A stretch of DNA of 64,000 bases from Ehretia macrophylla (taxonomy: Eukaryota > Streptophyta > Magnoliopsida > Boraginales > Ehretiaceae): contig CM075773.1 of the NCBI GenBank assembly GCA_037974665.1, positions 53,916,917 to 53,980,916 on the forward strand, in the 5' to 3' direction. The notes below the pieces were generated by a model. The model saw nothing but the letters and a program-made list of their open reading frames with translations, was not told where the DNA came from and made no database searches. Positions 9,690 through 21,690 of this stretch are shown one piece after another. The translations under genes and the position numbers were made by a program. How positions within the stretch are numbered: position 1 is the stretch's first letter; the number at the start of each line of letters is the position of its first letter.

Positions 9690-10544
9690 TTTCAATAAAT
9701 ATCTCTGAAGAAGTTTTTAAGGAATTCATCCAATTTACCTTACCGACACAACATATTAAGAGAGTACAATGTCCTACAATTATTATTGTGTAGCGAAAAT
9801 AAGTTGTCAATTTTTATAACTTCTTTTATAACTGACGAGAACAACATAAACAACGATAGAGAATAACATTTTTACGATAAATAATAGTAAAACATAAATA
9901 ACTAGTAGCAATTGGTATAGTATGGCATCAATTCTCTAACACTACGAAAAGAAAGGGGAAAAGACTTTTTCTAAAGGCTTGCTAAATTAGTTACTGAAAT
10001 CAATTAAGATTGATTTAGAAAAAAAAATTGAAAAAGTTGGTAATTTAATTAAGTCCAAACTTGCTATGTAGAATGTATGATACAAGTAGGAGTTTAGAGC
10101 CCACAAGTCATGTCATCGTGAACTTACCCTTTACATCATAAAGAAAAAAAATATATAATAAAAGTTTTTATTTTATTGAAAAACTTGAAATTAGAAAGTG
10201 GAATAAAAGTAGAAAAAAAGAAATTTAAAATATCAATATGTTTCAATTAAATTATAATATTTAGCGGGTGGAAGAAAACGTTGTCTATTATGTAAATATT
10301 CAAAAAAAAAAAAAAAATTGAATGTATGCCATAAGTCGTGACGTGGCACATATTTTCTCCCTTGAAAAATAAATAAATAAAAACGACAAATAAACAGAAG
10401 AATAAAGGAAATCTGGAAAAATACAATTAGGTGGGGTTGGAGAGGTTTCGGAAGCTTTCCAAGTCAAGATGAAAACCGCGTTGCGGTGGAGTGCGGTTGG
10501 GTGGGGCCACATATGCGGGAGAAAGTGGGAAAATGTCGCGTAAA

Positions 10545-10810
10545 ATAGGAAGAGGGCAGTTTCCGGGAAGCTTCTCGTTTTTTGACAAAGTTGGCCTCAG
10601 AAATTTTAAGTGGCCGATGTGAAATATCATGCCACCAAAAAGCCCTTCTGGACAACCAGTACAGATCAAAAAACAACTATAAAAGGGATTGCTCCACAGT
10701 TTATTTGATTTTGAAGTGTCGTTTCGTTGGCGCAAAAGAAGCTATCCTTGGTGAAGAGAAATAGGATATCCAGAACTAGAGGCTCTGGCCAAATGAAGAG
10801 TGTGGCTGCT
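10545..10810 (+). promoter_or_regulatory. TATA-containing conserved block, possible promoter
   Basis: A block starting GGAAGAGGGCAGTTTCC recurs at 14920-14990 and twice at 42737-43099. Only this copy continues into CTATAAAAG (10678-10686), followed by a transcribed-looking leader with short ATG frames that end quickly (for example ATG at 10794). No protein of any length follows, so a promoter is only a guess. Confidence 0.2.
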
Positions 10811-11237
10811 CAAGAGTTGTGATGGGATTATTGTGAAGATAATCAAACAGGGATCTCATCGAATCGGGCATTCATTTTTTTTTTTTTTTTTTGGGGTAAA
10901 AAATGGGCATTCATGTTTTGAATCGTGTATTTTCATTCTTTCTGTCATCTTTTTTTTTTTTTTTTTTTTAACGCATCTCGTGGAGCAGGGCTGATCTTTA
11001 TCATGTTTTTCAGAATCTGTTTCTAGTCATATGAGTTTGAAGTCGTGGTTGAAACTTAAAATCACGGATTACAATGGATTACGTCTTATCCATTTCATTT
11101 CAACTCTTAATTAGGTTTTGTAAAATAACATTATTATATATTACTCTACTTTTATTATTTAAATTTCACTTCTTATATAGATATTTAGTTGACATGTTAA
11201 AATAATAATTTTTTTAATTTTTATTTCTTCTTTTAGT

Positions 11238-11401
11238 ATGTCAACTAAACATACACATAAGAAATTATATTTAAGTGATAAATCTAAAGTAATATATAGC
11301 ATTTCTATTTGTAAAATTTATGTCAACTAAACATACACATAAGAAATTATATTTAAGTGATAAATCTAAAGTAATATATAGCATTTCTATTTGTAAAAAT
11401 T
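11238..11401. repeat. Two-copy 82-bp tandem repeat
   Basis: 11238-11319 is repeated almost without change at 11320-11401 (starts ATGTCAACTAAACATACACA). Unit 2 of the large duplication has a single copy at about 15798-15880, so the repeat arose after the large duplication. Confidence 0.85.
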
Positions 11402-12163
11402 TTTTCCATTATTAAACTTAGCAATGTGAATTTAGTCGAGAATTGATTTAAATCTTTTTTTTTTGATAACTTAGAAAAATATTTCCACTCAATCCGTTCA
11501 CGAGACATAAATTAGCTTGTGAACCATGCTAGAGGATCCTTCGGACAGTATTTTCCACCTCTTACATCGAGATAGACACGGGTTGTCCACCCAGAAAGTT
11601 GCAGCAATATAATTAGATTAACCTCTTAATTGTTAGCGGAAAAAAATAAATAAATGACTTAACACCCTTCTCCAATTTTGGAGACGAATCTATTGGCCCG
11701 GCTTCAAAAAGGAGACGATATTTATTTATTTTATTTTATTTTTTACATTATTTTATTTTATCTTTTTTATTTTTTTATATTTATTATTTTATTTTTGTAT
11801 TTTACTAAAATTGCATAATGCACCCTTGTATTTTATAAATAAATAGATTATCTCTTTGTGTTTTAAAAATATAGTACCTTTTATGTTTTATCAACTTAAT
11901 AGCTATGTTTTGGCAAAATACAAGGTGTTAAATGTATGACTTCATTGGCAAAAAAGCAACTGATGAGGTGGCTCTAAGCCCAGTAACATTTGTAAAAACT
12001 TTCGAGAAATTGATAAAGAAAGGAAGGAAGCATATTAGTAACTTTGCTAATCCAAATTACATCACGACAAGAGGGATAACTTCTCGAGTCACCTAGAGGT
12101 TGGTGAAGAATCACTGTTAATCCCTTTAAAAAAAAAAATTAGAACACTTCACCAATCAACCAT

Positions 12164-12796
12164 TCAACTGAGATCTTGTGCAGCTTCTTCATCTCTTCCC
12201 TTCATTAAACTGGGCAGACGTTTACCAAATTTAACAATGTGCTTCCAAATCCTGGTGAAGAAGTGCTGGACAAGCATAACCCCATCTTGAAAATGCCATT
12301 CTCTACGTTGTTCCATTCTTAAGTACATTCCATATGCCAACTCGACTATTGCAAGTGTGAAATACAACAAATATGGAACGAAAGTAATCCAGTTCGAAAA
12401 CAACAAAGAAGCGGATGATGCCAAGCATATGTACCCGAAAAACCAAGTACAAAAATGAGCAATGTTCTTCATAAGTGGACGGAACTGCCACGCACGATGT
12501 CTTCGCTTAGCATCGTAAGCATAGCAATATGCTAGATAAGTAGCAATTGCCAGATACGTGGATATAGGATGTGTGTCAAATAATGTCCTGTCTTTACCTT
12601 GATATTTGAGTTGTAGAAAGCCCAATAATACTGGAACGACAAGCAAGAGAGTTGGGTGTGGAGAATTACCCAAATCGCGTTCTTCGAACAAGTTGAAAAA
12701 CCGAGTCACCAAGGCCAAATCATTACTGAAGATTCTTGCCAAGCTTGTTCCTCCTATTCCAAGATGAGGGAGGCCTCCTCTTAAGTCGTTAGCCAT
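12164..12796 (-). CDS. Four-helix membrane protein of unknown function
   Basis: A 210-residue frame with the ATG at 12796. The frame is open 17 codons further up, but CTTTTCAG, an intron-acceptor-like signal, lies just before, and the same arrangement precedes the paralogue at 8388. MANDLRGG is therefore the likely start and a 5'-UTR intron is likely. Hydrophobic segments at about 48-64, 78-94, 112-133 and 136-157 predict four membrane helices. The N-terminus is Gly-rich. The C-terminal 50 residues are basic and amphipathic (FFTRIWKHIVKFGKRLPSLMKG). Conserved family features are QLKYQGKD, LFDTHP, TWFFGY and REWHFQ. No family name is recognised. It is the only copy of three without frame breaks, but expression is unproven. 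Confidence 0.6.
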   Translation of the reverse strand: MANDLRGGLPHLGIGGTSLARIFSNDLALVTRFFNLFEERDLGNSPHPTLLLVVPVLLGFLQLKYQGKDRTLFDTHPISTYLAIATYLAYCYAYDAKRRHRAWQFRPLMKNIAHFCTWFFGYICLASSASLLFSNWITFVPYLLYFTLAIVELAYGMYLRMEQRREWHFQDGVMLVQHFFTRIWKHIVKFGKRLPSLMKGRDEEAAQDLS

Positions 12797-12829
12797 TGAC
12801 GCCTGATCAATATATACCTGAAAAGATTG

Positions 12830-13100
12830 AACTGAGATTAATTCCAAAAATTAAAGTTGTCTTGACAAGGTAAAACATAAAAATATGAGGATAAAATTAG
12901 CTAATTTTGAATAATATATATAAATTCGAAATTTTAGAAAATAATAAAGATTAAATTATCTAATTTTGAGAGAGATGAATTTTAAAAATTTAGGAAAAAG
13001 AAAAATTGTAAAACTAGTTTTTATTATTTTTTCAAAATTTTAAAGATTAAATTAATTAATTGTACAAATTCTTTTGAAAGTATGCTATTTAGAAAAAAAA
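12830..13100. other. Upstream region of the membrane-protein gene with degraded fold-back repeat
   Basis: AT-rich, with alternating sense and reverse copies of a motif like AAAATAATAAAGATTAAATT, resembling the fold-back family at 7910-8272. The 5'-UTR intron of the minus-strand gene probably lies here. The minus-strand TTAAATAG near 13215 could be a TATA box, but this is weak. Confidence 0.3.
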
Positions 13101-13323
13101 AAAAACTCTTCCAAACAACAAATTTTGACTCTCGCATGTGGGCCCCACACACAGGGTGGCCATGTGTTCGCCACCCATCTGATCCGCCGCTGTTGTGTGC
13201 AATACTTTTCCGCTATTTAACGTTTTCTCTTAGTTTTTGGTTTTTTCCTTTTTCAACTCTATTTCGCTTCTCACACGCTTCTTCACTGCAACCTGAACGC
13301 GCCGCCGTCATTGCACTCCAATT

Positions 13324-13361
13324 ATTACACTTGATCTTAGCCAAAAGGCCGAGAAAGGTAT
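13324..13361 (-). pseudogene. 3'-truncated U2 snRNA retrocopy
   Basis: On the minus strand, from 13361, the sequence reads ATACCTTTCTCGGCCTTTTG and then GCTAAGATCAAGTGTA. This is the exact 5' end of plant U2 snRNA for about 35 nucleotides as I remember it. Similarity stops at about nucleotide 35, next to the branch-point-pairing region. The 38-bp insert is flanked by 14-bp direct repeats, ATTGCACTCCAATT (13310-13323) and ATTGCAGTCCAATT (13362-13375), with one mismatch, as left by target-primed insertion. No snRNA promoter (USE/TATA) precedes it, so it is a dead fragment. Duplication unit 2 lacks the insert. Confidence 0.8.
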
Positions 13362-13379
13362 ATTGCAGTCCAATTGTTA

Positions 13380-14054
13380 ACTTCTTTTTATAACGATTAG
13401 TCTAGTTGGTGGTTATAAGATTTGAAATGTAAGGCTGGTGGAAGACGATCAGTGATGATGTTGTGGAAGACGATCAGTAATGATGTTATAATGTGCATAT
13501 CTTCTTCTTTTTGTGTACGTTGAGATTGGAGAATGTGAATTTGCATTCCTGGTTTAAAGGACTGTAGAGATTCATAAATAAAAGCAAAAAAAATCGCCGT
13601 CCTCAGATGTCTCGATATCATTGGCGTATTATTTCGTGAATCATGTGCTCAGACAAAACAAGATTTCGTACTCGAAATCTCAATCCCAAACGTAGCAAAT
13701 TCTTCAAAGAAGGAGTGTGAAGAATTACCGTAACTTAAAAGATATAAAGTGAAAGTACACTGTACACTTCACGTAGATTAATTGAAACTCATAATGAAAC
13801 TAGCTCACAAAGAAAGTGTAGGAATGTTACTGCTTAATAAAAGGGGAAACCTAATAGTTTTAATTAAAAGAATTTTTTTTTTTTTGGTCAAGTGAAGGGT
13901 TTTTTTTGGTCGGAAAGTGAATGGTGTTCACGGCTAGACCAAAAAAAAAAAAAAGGAGTTCAAGGAATAAGAAGCAGGCATACTACACTACGCGGAGTAT
14001 TTAAAGCCACCAAAAAAAAAAATCTAGAAACATTTACACCGTTGACTTGACGAG
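13380..14054. other. Right end of duplication unit 1, no gene
   Basis: Non-coding. It contains GATGTTATAATGTGCATATC (about 13477-13496), the unoccupied version of the site that holds two DNA transposons in unit 2. Long A runs at 13939-13956 and 14011-14022. Confidence 0.6.
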
Positions 14055-16598
14055 TTTTTCAATAAATATCTCTGAAGGAGTTCTTTAAGAAATTCATCCA
14101 ATTTACCTTACCGACACAACATATTAAGAGAGTACATTGTCCTAAAATTATTATTGTGTAGCAAAAATAAGTTGTCAATTTTTATAATTTCTTTTATAAC
14201 TAACGAGAACAACATAAACAACGATAGATAATAATATTTTTACGATAAATAATAGTAAGATATAAATAACTAGTAGCAATTGGTATAGTATGGCATCAAT
14301 TCTCTAACACTACGAAAAGAAAGGGGAAAAAACTTTTTCTAAAGGCTTGCTAAATTAGTTAATGAAATCAATTAAGACTGATTTAGAAAAAAAATGAAAA
14401 AAGTTGGTAATTTAATTAAGTCCAAACTTGCTATGTAGAATATATGATACAAGTAGGAGTTTAGAGTCTACAAGTCATGTCTTCGTGAACTTACCCTTTA
14501 CATCATAAAAAAAAAAAAATCTTATAAAAGTTTTTATTTTATTGAAAAACTTGAAATTAGAAAGTGGAATAAAAGTAGAAAAAAAGAAATTAAAATATCA
14601 ATATGTTTCAATTAAATTATAATATTTAGCAGGTGGAAGAAAACGTTGTCTATAATGTAAATATTCAAAAAAAAATTGAATGTATGTCATAAGTTGTGAC
14701 GTGGCACATATTTTTTGACGTGAAAAACAAATAAATAAAAAAGACAAAAAAACAGAAGAATAAAGGAAATCTGGAAAAATACAATTAGGTGGAGTGGGCG
14801 AGGTTTTCGAGGAAGCTTTCCAAGTCAAGATGAGAACTGCGTTGCGGTGGAGGTGCGGTTGGATGGGGTTCACATGCGTGAGAAAGTGGGTTAAATGTCG
14901 CGTAAAATAGGAAAAGGGCAGTTTCCAGGAAGCTTCTCGTTTTTTTGACAAAGTTGGCCTCAGAAATTTTAAGTGGCCGATGTGAAATATCGGGTTATTT
15001 TTATATGAGATATATGGTAAATTTATCACATGTATATAGATAAAAAGTGATTTAATTAGTTGACAAATATTAATTAATTATCATAAATAGAACATTATAG
15101 TAATTTATTTAAAACTCTCTAAGGCCAAATTAGTAAAAAGAGAAATGTTAGATATTCTGATATAACATATCTGCACGATACAAACTAATGTGGATTAATT
15201 TTATGGAATAATAACTTAACATGTGGCTGTGACAGATTTATCATATGCCTCATAGAAGAATTTTCCTTGACTTTGAAGTATCGTTTCGTTGGCGCAAAAG
15301 AAGCTATCCTTGGTGAAGAGAAAAAGGATATCCAGAACTAGGGCTCTGGCCAAATGAAGAGTGTTGCTGCTCAAGAGTTGTGATGGGATTACTGTGAAGA
15401 TAATCAAACAGGGATCTCATTGAATCGGGCATTCATTTTTTTTTTTTTTTTTTGGGTCAAAAATGGGCATTCATGTTTTGAATCGTGTATTTTCATTCTT
15501 TCTGTCATCTTCTTTTTTTTTTTTTTTTTAACGCATCTCGTGGAGCAGGGTTGATCTTCATCATGTTTTTCAGAATTGTTTGTAGTCAAATGAGCTTGAA
15601 GTCGTGGTTAAAACTTAAAATTACGGATTACAATGAATTACGACTTATTCATTTCATTTCAACTCTTAATTAGATTTTGTAAAATAATATTGTTATATAT
15701 CACTCTACTTTTATTATTTAAATATTATTTTTTACATAGATACTTAGTTGGTATGTTAAAATAATAATTTTTTTAATTTTTCTTTCTTCTTTTAGTATGT
15801 CAACTAAGTACACACATAAAAAAATGTATTTAGGCGATAAATCTAAAGTAATATATAACATTTCTCTTTGTAAAATTCTTTTCCATTATTAAACTTGGCA
15901 ATGTGAATTTAGTCGAGAATTGATTTAAATCTTTTTTTTTTTTGCTAATTTAGAAAAATATCTCCACTCAACCTGTTCACGAGACATAAATTGGCTTGTG
16001 AACTATGCTAGAGGATCATTCGGACAGTATTTTCCACCTCTTACATCGAGATAGACGAGGGTTGTCCACCCAGAAAGTTGCAGCAATATAATTAGATTAA
16101 CCTCTTAATTCTTAGCGAAAAAAAAAGTAAACGATTTAATACCCTTGTATTTTGTTAAAACTGCATAATCCACCCTTGTATTTTATAAATAAGTAGATTA
16201 TCTATTTGTGTTTTAAAAACGTAGTTAAATACCTTTTATGTTTTATTAACTTAATAGCTATGTTTTGACAAAATACAAGGTGTTAAATTGTATGACTTCA
16301 TTGGCAAAAAAGCGACTGATGAGGTGGCTCTGAGCCCCGTAACATTTGTAAAAACTTTCGACAAATTGATAGAAGATGGAAGGAAGCATATCAGTAACAT
16401 TGCTAATCCAATTAAAAATGACTGAACTTAACTTTCTTAGCAATTTAATCAGTGATAAAATTTGATTGAAAACCAGAGGAAGCATGCAAATTTGGGTTAC
16501 ATCATCTATCTTCAGCTTCGACAAAAAAAAAAAAAAAAAAAACTATCTTCAGATTTTTTATTTGCACCTCAAATTAGAACACTTCACCAACCAACCAT

Positions 16599-17190
16599 TC
16601 AACTGAGATCTTGTGTAGCTTCTTCATCTCTTCCCTTCATTAAATTGGGCAGACGTTTACCAAATTTAACAATGTGCTTCCAAATCCTGGTGAAGAAGTG
16701 CTGGACAAGCATAACCCCTTATTGAAAATGTCATTCTCTATGTTACATTCTCAAGTACATTCCATATGCCAACTCGATTATTGCAAGTGTGAAATACAAC
16801 AAATATGGAACGAAAGTAATCCAGTTTGAAAACAACAAAGAAGCGGATGATGGCAAGCATATGTACTCGAAAAACCAAGTACAAAAATGAGCAATGTTCT
16901 TCATAAGTGGACGGAACTGCCACGCACGAAGTCTTTGCTTAGCATCGTAAGCATAGGAATATGCTAGATAAGTAGCAAAATTGCCAGATACGTGGATATA
17001 GGATGTGTGTCAAATGATGTCCTGTCTTTACCTTGATATTTGAGTTACAGAAAGCCCAATAATACTGGAACAACAAGCCAGAGAGTTGGGTGTAAAGAAT
17101 TACCCAAATCGCGTTCTTCGAACAAGTTGAAAATCCGAGTGACCAAGGCAATTCCAAGATGAGGAGGCCTCCTCTTAAGTTGCTAGCCAT
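16599..17190 (-). pseudogene. Broken paralogue of the four-helix membrane protein (copy 2)
   Basis: The duplicate of the 12164-12796 gene inside unit 2. The ATG at 17190 is kept (MASNLRGGLL), but about 39 bases covering GTSLARIFSNDLA of the intact copy are missing and the frame changes soon after. Further small indels occur near 16975, 16740 and 16725. Nucleotide identity to the intact copy is high over the rest, including the upstream intron-acceptor region, so decay followed the tandem duplication. Confidence 0.8.
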
Positions 17191-17439
17191 TGACGCCTGA
17201 TTAATACCTGAAAAAGATTGAACTGAGATTAATTCCAAAAATTAAAATTGTTCATGACAAGGCAAAAAATAAAAGTAAAAATAAAAATAAAAGAAAATTT
17301 GATTTTTTTCCTTAAAGTTTAATATGTTAAAAACAGGGTAAATTGTCATTTTCTCTATGTACAATGATTAGAGAGCCGGCAAACGTATTTGTCCTATTAT
17401 AAATAAAGAAAAAAAGAAATGAAAATAAAATGTTAGACA

Positions 17440-18200
17440 TTGATAGTAGTGAAAAGTGCACAATCAATCTTTATTATTTTCCTAAAATTTTAAATTTATC
17501 TTTATTATTCATATAGTCAATTTAATTCATATTATTTTTTTTATAAAAAATTTGGCCTTATTATTTAAAAATAACCAATTTACTCTCTATAGTTTTTTCA
17601 AAAGATTCAAATTAGTCCCAATGGATCTAGAGCTAAGCCCCCTCCTATTATTCCCAAAAAAAATCAATTTGACCAATTTAGGCATAGACTAATTTTTGAA
17701 AAACATAGGGATGACTAATTTTGAACAATAGATATGAATTTGAAATTTTAGAAAATAATAAAGACTAAATTGATTAATTTTGAACAATAAAGATAAATTT
17801 TAAAGATTTAGTAAAATAAAAAATTTCAAAAATAGTCCCTACTATTTTTCAAAATTTTAAATTCGTCCATATTATTTAAAATTAGTCAATTTAGTCCTTA
17901 TTATTTTTTAAATAATTTAATTTAGTCTCTATTATTTTTTAAATAATTTAATTTAATCATTTTTTAAAAAATATTGAAGACCAATTTAAATTTATAAGAA
18001 AATAATAAAGACTAAATTGAGATTTTTTTCAAAAAATAAAAGGAACTTAATTAGTTAATTTTGAATAATATGTACAAATCTAAAAAAAATTAAACATAAT
18101 AATTAAACTAATTAATTTTAAAGAGCAAAAACGAATTCAAAATAACTAAATCATTTGCACAATTCCTCCTTTAAAGAAACAATAGGTACCATTTGCACAA
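17440..18200. repeat. Array of fold-back repeats (two or more nested units)
   Basis: Repeated pairs of opposed motifs such as TAGTCCCTACTATTTTTC and AAACAATAGGTACCATTTGC. The right-hand unit (about 17826-18200) has the same ends as the MITE at 7910-8272. Unit 1 has only about 200 bp of related sequence at the matching place, so this array grew after the duplication. No coding sequence. Confidence 0.5.
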
Positions 18201-18458
18201 ATTCTTTTGAAAGTACGCTATTTAGAAAAAAAAAAAAAAAAACTCGTTCAAACATCAACTTTGACTCTCGCATGTGGGCCCCAAGGATGGCCAATGTGTC
18301 TGCCACCCATTTTTGGTCGAAGTCTGCCACCATCTGATCCGCTGTTGTGTGCAATACTTTTCCGCTATTTAACGTTTTTTTTCTTTTTTTTTCAACTCTA
18401 TTTAGCTTCTCACACGCTTCACCAATGCATCAATGAACGCGCCGCTGTCATTGCAGTC

Positions 18459-18923
18459 TGTCAAGGTCGGAAATCTCGCAATTGAGGTTGGATGCTACGT
18501 GAGCCGAGCTGGATCCTTCAGGTTGTCCCCGAGCTGTATTTTCTGGGTCGGCTACCGGACCTGCACAAGAAAAAGAAGGAAAAGGCGGGGTGATGACCCT
18601 GATTTTCCCCTCGAACGTGCGAATGATTAGTATGTCCGAGCTGGCAAGGTAGCTGAGAGCATTTAATGACGAGTTACCTCCTTAAATGAAGAGGGTGGAG
18701 CTCTATTTATACTAAGTTCTGGTCTGACAGCATTTAATGCAGCGCAGCTTTATGTCCCATCAGTGCTTTATGTCCCATCGGAACAGCTGGAACTGAGGTC
18801 GGGGTTTCCTGGGTCGGGCCAGTCAACCTGGTTGGACATTCAGTTGAACGCGCTGACTTTGGCGCTGATTAGCCCGCCTCGGCTCGGGATGGATTCGTAC
18901 CTCAGCTCGGGAACCCCTCGTCA
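18459..18923 (-). repeat. 3' LTR of element C
   Basis: 465 bp, TG to CA. Contains a TATA-like CTATTTATAC (minus-strand GTATAAATAG) near 18711. Followed on the + strand by CCCTCCCCCCC, the complement of the polypurine tract. Confidence 0.9.
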
Positions 18924-19349
18924 ATTCCCTCCCCCCCAAGTCGAGATCGAGAGGGTGAGATCTAGAATTGGCAGTTCCTCCCGAGCTGTAGGTGTCCGAC
19001 CCCGAGAGAGTAGGGATGGCCATGTCAGCGGTGCATGCCCAACGGATGGCTGACACGTCACCTGGCGGTTCTGACGAGACGCGACGTTTGGGCTTCCCGA
19101 GGCGACTTTCAAGGGCGCCTATAAATAGGGCTTTGACATCCGAGATTCATTCCACACTTCGCTTTCAATCCCTCAAGAATTTTAGGTCGGACACCAGAGT
19201 GGTCGGAAGCAATTAGCTCGGAATGAATCTTCTCGGGATTTGTCAGCTCGGTGCCAGCTTGGTCGGTCGCCCTCTGCAATCAAGAGCAGTAGATATGTCC
19301 CGACTCTCTTTAGTCATTCCTGTTCATTTATATTTAGTCTGTAGACAGG

Positions 19350-21690
19350 ATGGGGAGGTCGGAGTCGGAAGATTCTCAGGCTATGGAAGTAAGGTCCTAC
19401 GGTGGAGATGAGAGTCCGTCGAGCTTGGAATCTACCTCAAATAGGGACCATGGTAGAGAAAGAACCAGTTCGTCTCCAGGGTCGGCTCAAAAATCCGGGC
19501 CTTGGGAGAGCGATGATGACTGCCAGGTTATTGGGGTCAGAATGGCGCAAGAAGAGGTCGAGGCAGATCCTTTGGACGACCTGGGAAACTTGGGAGATGG
19601 AGAGGACAACGAGCCATTGAACAAGTTGGAGGGGGTCGAGATACCACATGAGTACTTAGCTGGAGTTTCCGCCTCGGAGCCGACTGCAGCGGTCCCGATT
19701 AGGGCAGTCCGACCTCAGAGCTCAGCTACAGCCAGTGGTTCGTCAGGTCGAGGGAAGAGGATAGAGCAGTTATTCACTTGTTGCCAGCGCGAGTGTCATT
19801 CAACCATCGAGATGGCCAACGCTCCGCTGAGAGACTGGTCGGTGGACCGACACCACAAACTGAAGGTCCCTGGTCGGAATGACCCTGCCTGCTATCCTCC
19901 GCCCGATCACTTTATGATTTACGACCTCGCCTTCGATGTCGTCCGCCTTCCACTTCGCAGCTTCATTACAGGCATTCTAAACTACTTTGAGCTCAGCCCG
20001 GGTTAGATGTCACCAAACGGTTGGGCCATAATGGTGGCATTCTTCGTGTTCTGCCTCGAGAGGAAGATAGAGCTGACCTTGCACCGTTTCAGGCATTTCT
20101 TCGTTTGCAAGCCCAACCCGAAGCAGCTAGGCTGGTTCCACTTCGCAGCTCGGGTCAACAATGCCATATTCACCAAGTGGCACTCATCTAACAAGGGCTG
20201 GCATAACGACTACTATTGGGTCGAGTCGACAGTGAACCCAGGGTGCAGGATGGACTGGAATCTTTCACTGAAAAAGACTTTGAATGACAACCCTAAGCTT
20301 TCCAAAGAGGAACTCGCCGAGGTCAGCGTGCTGAGGCCCGAGCTGGGTATGCTGATCGACATCGATAGTGTCCTCAGGTGGGACAGGATATGGAAGTCCA
20401 AGTTATTCGGGAGAGAACCTGACCTGAGCAAAGAGCACCCACACTTACTTCCCGAGCCTGAAAAGAACGCTCGTTCCGACTCAGAAGAGGGTCAGTTCGC
20501 AGGATCAATGCCCGACCTCCCCGTCTCCTTGTTTGTCGTTGCTCTTCTCGATTGGTAATTGGTCATTTTTCACATTCTTTTCCTTTGTTTTTGCAGGCAT
20601 GGCAGATACGGTGAAGCTTGCGTATCTCCAGAGAAAGAGAAAGCCCGACGCCAGTGGCGAGGCGTCGGCTCGGTCCAGTTTTGGCTCCGTCTTTCAGGAG
20701 TAGAGGCAGCGGTTCGGGGGCCATGCGCGGGAGGTTGACGCAGAGGTCTCGTCGGGATCTCCTTTGACAAAGAAGGCGAGCTCGGGTGTGGTGATCCCCG
20801 AGCGCTCGGCATCCCGTCCTGACAACAGGAAGTGGCCCCGGCCCGAGTACTCCGGGAAGGGCAAGGCCGTGGAGGTGAGCCCTCCAAATAAGGATTTTGT
20901 GGAAGCTGTAAAGGTTGCCCGCGATCCCAAGTTGGGGTTAGTCCCGGCTGAGTAGCTTTCACTTGACCTGAGGACGGCCATAGTTACGGTAAGACATACC
21001 CAGACATGCTGTCATGGTTTCTTTTGTTGATTACTTTGACTGACCACTTTGTTTTCTTCCGCGCAGGCTGAGTCCCACATCCTTACGGTGCCTGGCCTAC
21101 TTGCCCGAGCCCAGACTTACTGTGTGGAGCTCGAGCAGCGCTACACAGATTCCCGAGCCGAGCTGGAGTCCTTTAGGACGGATGCGGCCCAGAGGCATAA
21201 AGCGGATGAGGCAGAGATCGCCCGGCTAAGGAAGGAGCTCGAGGCTGCGAAGTCCAGGCGCCAGGCCGCGGCCAAGGACGTTGAGCGCTACAAGCGGGAG
21301 AAGCGCAAGGCCGAAGCGAAGCATAAGGACCTCTTGGATCAGGTCGGCCCACTAGGGGAGAAGGCAGTGGAGGCCTTTAAGTCCAGCCAAAAGGTTGTGG
21401 ACTGGCTAGCCACTGAGGGTGGGGTGATTGCCCGGTACGTCGAGTTGGAGTACTACTTCCGAGGCCAGGTTGCAGCTCGCGAGAGGGCGAAGACCTTTTT
21501 CCCTGCTGCCAAGAACGATTATATCGAGATCTTGGAGGCCCCGCTCCCGAAATTCTGGGAGATTCCCGAGCTACCGGCCGACCTGACGTCCTAGGCCAAA
21601 GAGGTGCTAGCGTTCGTCGAGAAGGGTATGGACCAGGTCGGCGACGTAGCCGAGGCCACCACCTCCACCGCTGTTCCCAAATAATAATAA
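19350..21690 (+). pseudogene. Antisense gene of element C (putative gypsy-type transposon domain plus coiled coil)
   Basis: Lies between integrase and the 3' LTR, opposite to gag-pol. The first part (MGRSESEDSQ, acidic and Ser-rich) leads to a domain with WAIMVAFFVFCLERKIELTL, RHFFVCKPNPKQLGWFHFAA and WHNDYYWVES. This resembles the domain often annotated 'putative gypsy type transposon' in plants. The last part (about 21100-21590) is a long Ala/Glu/Lys/Arg coiled coil ending WEIPELPADL. Intron-like borders (acceptor TTTTTGCAG at 20596; GT 20989 to AG 21066) recur in element D. A TATAAATAG at 19120-19128 precedes it. Extra antisense genes are known in Tat-lineage elements, but their function is not. 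This copy is broken. Confidence 0.72.

Larger units (their letters stand above)
9690..14050. repeat. Tandem segmental duplication, unit 1
   Basis: About 4.36 kb, directly repeated from 14055 onward. Colinear matches include the left end (TTCAATAAATATCTCTGAAG, 9691 versus 14059), the region around 10545-10800 versus 14920-15370, the membrane-protein gene (12164-12796 versus 16599-17190), the GTGGGCCCC block (13140 versus 18274) and CTATAACGATTAGTCTAGTTGG-like sequence (13388 versus 28263). The matches end at about 14010, just before unit 2 begins, so the units are head to tail. Unit 1 keeps the intact gene and lacks the large insertions of unit 2. Confidence 0.85.

Noticed and set aside
10300-10735. 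Overlapping minus-strand frames of 70-102 codons, repeated in the second duplication unit at 14598-15029
   Set aside because: Frames are not kept between the two units and show no domain; they are by-products of the duplication.
13324-13361. A working U2 snRNA gene
   Set aside because: Only about 35 of nearly 200 nucleotides are present, and no upstream snRNA promoter motif is seen.
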